From contig NZ_CP035088.1 of NCBI RefSeq assembly GCF_004786035.1, positions 3,694,001 to 3,758,000 on the forward strand: a stretch of DNA of 64,000 nt, in the 5' to 3' direction. This stretch comes from Pseudomonas viciae. GTDB taxonomy: Bacteria > Pseudomonadota > Gammaproteobacteria > Pseudomonadales > Pseudomonadaceae. Both the position numbers and the translations under genes were made by a program. The notes beneath the pieces are model-generated. The model did not search any database. It was not told the origin of the DNA and was given only the letters and a program-made list of their open reading frames with translations. This document shows positions 63,455 to 64,000 of this stretch, piece by piece. How positions within the stretch are numbered: position 1 is the first letter of the stretch; every line of letters starts with the position of its first letter.

Positions 63455-64000
63455 GGGCGCACATCGCGAGGCATGGCGACATCGATTAACTTGCTCAACA
63501 ACCGATAACCCAGGGAATAGGCCACCGCACCCAATACCACCGGCGCATAACGGGAAAACAGATAGGTGCGCAACACCCGCCTGGCGATAGGCGAACTGAT
63601 GTCGCCGCTGACATGCAAGGGCGTCGGGAAGGTCGCGGCGACGGTGGCGCCGAATTCATCGTCCATCGATTGCACCGCATGCCACCAATAGACCGGGATG
63701 TACAACGCATCTCCCGGCTCCACCACCGTGCGCAGCGCTCGCAGTTGCCGAGTACCTGGAAAACGCCCGGTGTCGATGTCGTACAGGTAGCCCGCCTGTT
63801 CGATCACTGGCTGCAACGCCCGCCAACTGGTTTCGTCCGGCGGCAACAGCAGCACCTCCTTGGCACCGACCACCTGGGCCATGAACGTTTCATCGACGAC
63901 ATGGAAATGCCAATCGGTGTAGGAGTTGCGGTACAGGAAACTGCGATGGGGCGGGTAATGCCGGGACTTGCCCAACTGCGGCATGAACGGTAACCCACCG
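63451..64000 (-). CDS. Cupin-like/JmjC-type (Cupin_8) protein, N-terminus outside window
   Basis: Partial: the reading frame stays open to the right edge (GGLPF precedes the first visible Met), so the true start lies outside. The ~180 visible residues carry DWHFHVVDETF (possible metal-binding His/Asp) and EPGDALYIPVYWWHAVQ, the C-terminal cupin strand with a conserved Trp-Trp-His as in Cupin_8/JmjC-like 2-oxoglutarate oxygenases. The C-terminus has a hydrophobic segment (YAPVVLGAVAYSLGYRLL), unusual for a soluble oxygenase, possibly membrane-associating. It is coupled to the MFS gene by an ATGA overlap. Role unknown; a hydroxylase acting on the peptide or acyl chain, or a structural cupin, are both possible. 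Confidence 0.7.
   Translation of the reverse strand, partial: GGLPFMPQLGKSRHYPPHRSFLYRNSYTDWHFHVVDETFMAQVVGAKEVLLLPPDETSWRALQPVIEQAGYLYDIDTGRFPGTRQLRALRTVVEPGDALYIPVYWWHAVQSMDDEFGATVAATFPTPLHVSGDISSPIARRVLRTYLFSRYAPVVLGAVAYSLGYRLLSKLIDVAMPRDVRP

Overview
This is a GC-rich window typical of a fluorescent Pseudomonas (corrugata/fluorescens-type lineage, by gene content). It is almost entirely a lipodepsipeptide biosynthetic island. The organism assignment is inference: there is no rRNA or housekeeping marker here. The support is the conserved block of syringomycin-type genes, Pseudomonas REP-like palindromes, and dual epimerization/condensation NRPS domains throughout.

Layout. Positions 1-53413 (minus strand) hold three giant NRPS genes read right to left: a 9-module starter synthetase (24317-53413), a 4-module synthetase (11145-24320, GTGA overlap with the first), and a third synthetase that runs off the left edge (1-10815; three complete modules plus a partial C domain). 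A probable 47-codon ORF (53410-53553) overlaps the first NRPS start. Next come a SyrD/PvdE-type ABC exporter (53804-55510, minus) and a SyrP-type Fe/2-oxoglutarate hydroxylase (55545-56606, minus). A divergent promoter region (56607-56949) follows, then a plus-strand operon syrB1-syrB2-syrC (56950-61020) that makes and transfers 4-chloro-threonine. On the right, on the minus strand, are an aspartyl/asparaginyl beta-hydroxylase-family gene (61317-61928), an MFS exporter (62084-63454) and a cupin/JmjC-like gene cut by the window edge.

Interpretation. The gene order NRPS / syrD / syrP / syrB1 / syrB2 / syrC matches, from memory, the syp-syr island of P. syringae. The big synthetases make a long 'peptin', while the syrB1/B2/C/P genes serve a separate nine-residue chlorinated 'mycin' whose main synthetase (SyrE-like) is not in this window. 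Reading the ten-residue specificity codes of 16 adenylation domains gives: acyl-Thr-Pro-Ala-Leu-Ala-Val-(Ile/Val)-Thr-(Hse?)-Val-(Ile/Val)-Ser-Ala-Ala-Ala-Val-... This resembles corpeptin-type 22-residue lipopeptides, with Leu at 4 and Ser at 12 as the notable differences.

Highlights. (i) The three C domains directly after Thr/Ser modules (modules 2, 9, 13) share a variant active-site block (HHLxDDxTS, IYAL) absent from the other C domains; they are candidate dehydrating C domains. (ii) Long near-identical DNA tracts map to A domains of the same specificity, pointing to gene conversion or A-domain duplication. (iii) Several TGTC-N12-GACA-like dyads resembling the syr-syp box lie upstream of the third NRPS, the syrP/syrB1 divergence and the beta-hydroxylase gene. 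(iv) A large hairpin sits just upstream of the syrB1 ribosome binding site. (v) The beta-hydroxylase/MFS/cupin trio is an unexplained tailoring/export set.
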